Assembly: GCA_900546605.1 (NCBI GenBank)
Contig: URDV01000148.1
Location: 1 to 5,675 of the forward strand
Reading direction: 5' to 3'
Length of the DNA stretch: 5,675 bases
Source: an uncultured Prevotella sp.
GTDB lineage: Bacteria > Bacteroidota > Bacteroidia > Bacteroidales > Bacteroidaceae
The translations under genes and the position numbers were made by a program. Within the stretch, counting starts at the first letter, position 1. Every line of letters starts with the position of its first letter. Positions 5,581 to 5,675 of this stretch are shown piece by piece. The notes below the pieces were generated by a model. That model was not told where the DNA came from. It did not search any database and saw only the letters and a list, made by a program, of their open reading frames with translations.

Positions 5581-5675
5581 TCAGATTTCCTTTTCTATCT
5601 GATAATCATTACGTCCAGCTGCATTACGGCTTACCAATTCGCCCAAGAAGCCTGCCACAAAAAGTTGTGTACCAA
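5581..5675 (-). CDS. Glycosyltransferase family 2, C-terminal end only
   Basis: Only the last 30 codons and the TGA stop are in the window; the rest lies past 5675. The readable tail is GTQLFVAGFLGELVSRN followed by AAGRNDYQIEKEI. This matches, from memory, the C-terminus of Bacteroidetes GT2 enzymes of the DPM1/GtrB-like type: an N-terminal nucleotide-sugar domain, then two membrane helices, the second ending in the LFxAGFLGEL segment and followed by a cytoplasmic (S)RN..RN.Y.IEKE tail. Such enzymes move a sugar from a nucleotide donor to a lipid carrier or envelope glycan at the inner membrane. The short piece makes the family likely but gives nothing on substrate. Confidence 0.75.
   Translation of the reverse strand, partial: GTQLFVAGFLGELVSRNAAGRNDYQIEKEI

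Noticed and set aside
1..5675. Mobile element, phage, CRISPR, toxin-antitoxin, tRNA or rRNA content
   Set aside because: No transposase or integrase motifs, no spaced direct repeats, no tRNA-like cloverleaf; all coding space is taken by ordinary chromosomal genes.

Overview
The window looks like chromosomal core sequence from a Bacteroidota (Bacteroidales) bacterium, most likely a Prevotella relative. The evidence is a carboxynorspermidine decarboxylase with the Bacteroidetes-type GFHCHCHCE motif, the paired proteins DUF6452 and DUF6048 (families I know only from this phylum), a GT2 glycosyltransferase C-terminus of Bacteroidetes type, A-rich leaders with little Shine-Dalgarno signal, and TAnnTTTG-type -7 promoter elements. 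The genus is an inference; the phylum is well supported.

Every gene I can support lies on the minus strand, so transcription runs from high to low coordinates. From 5675 down: the last 30 codons of a GT2 membrane glycosyltransferase (5581-5675); a 145-nt gap with a candidate promoter and a strong leader hairpin; then a tight cluster of a DUF6452 lipoprotein (4896-5435), a DUF6048 outer-membrane-type protein (4178-4948, overlapping the previous gene by 53 nt) and an ApbE-type FAD:protein FMN transferase (3171-4160, 17 nt after DUF6048). A Crp/Fnr-family regulator (2443-3108) follows 62 nt later. Then comes a 132-nt gap with a good Bacteroidetes promoter, galE (1270-2310), a 3' region with two hairpins, the second a convincing intrinsic terminator, and nspC (1-1056), cut by the window edge about 30 residues before its expected C-terminus.

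Functionally the window is mixed. GalE supplies UDP-galactose for glycan synthesis, and NspC completes spermidine or norspermidine synthesis by the carboxyspermidine route. The DUF6452-DUF6048-ApbE block puts two envelope proteins of unknown function beside an enzyme that covalently attaches FMN to extracytoplasmic proteins; neither envelope protein has a recognisable flavinylation motif. There is no sign of a mobile element, phage, CRISPR array, toxin module or RNA gene. The points most worth a second look are the dual-coding overlap of DUF6452 and DUF6048, the structured leader of that cluster, and a GTAAA-N6-TTTAC inverted repeat on the galE promoter next to a Crp/Fnr gene.
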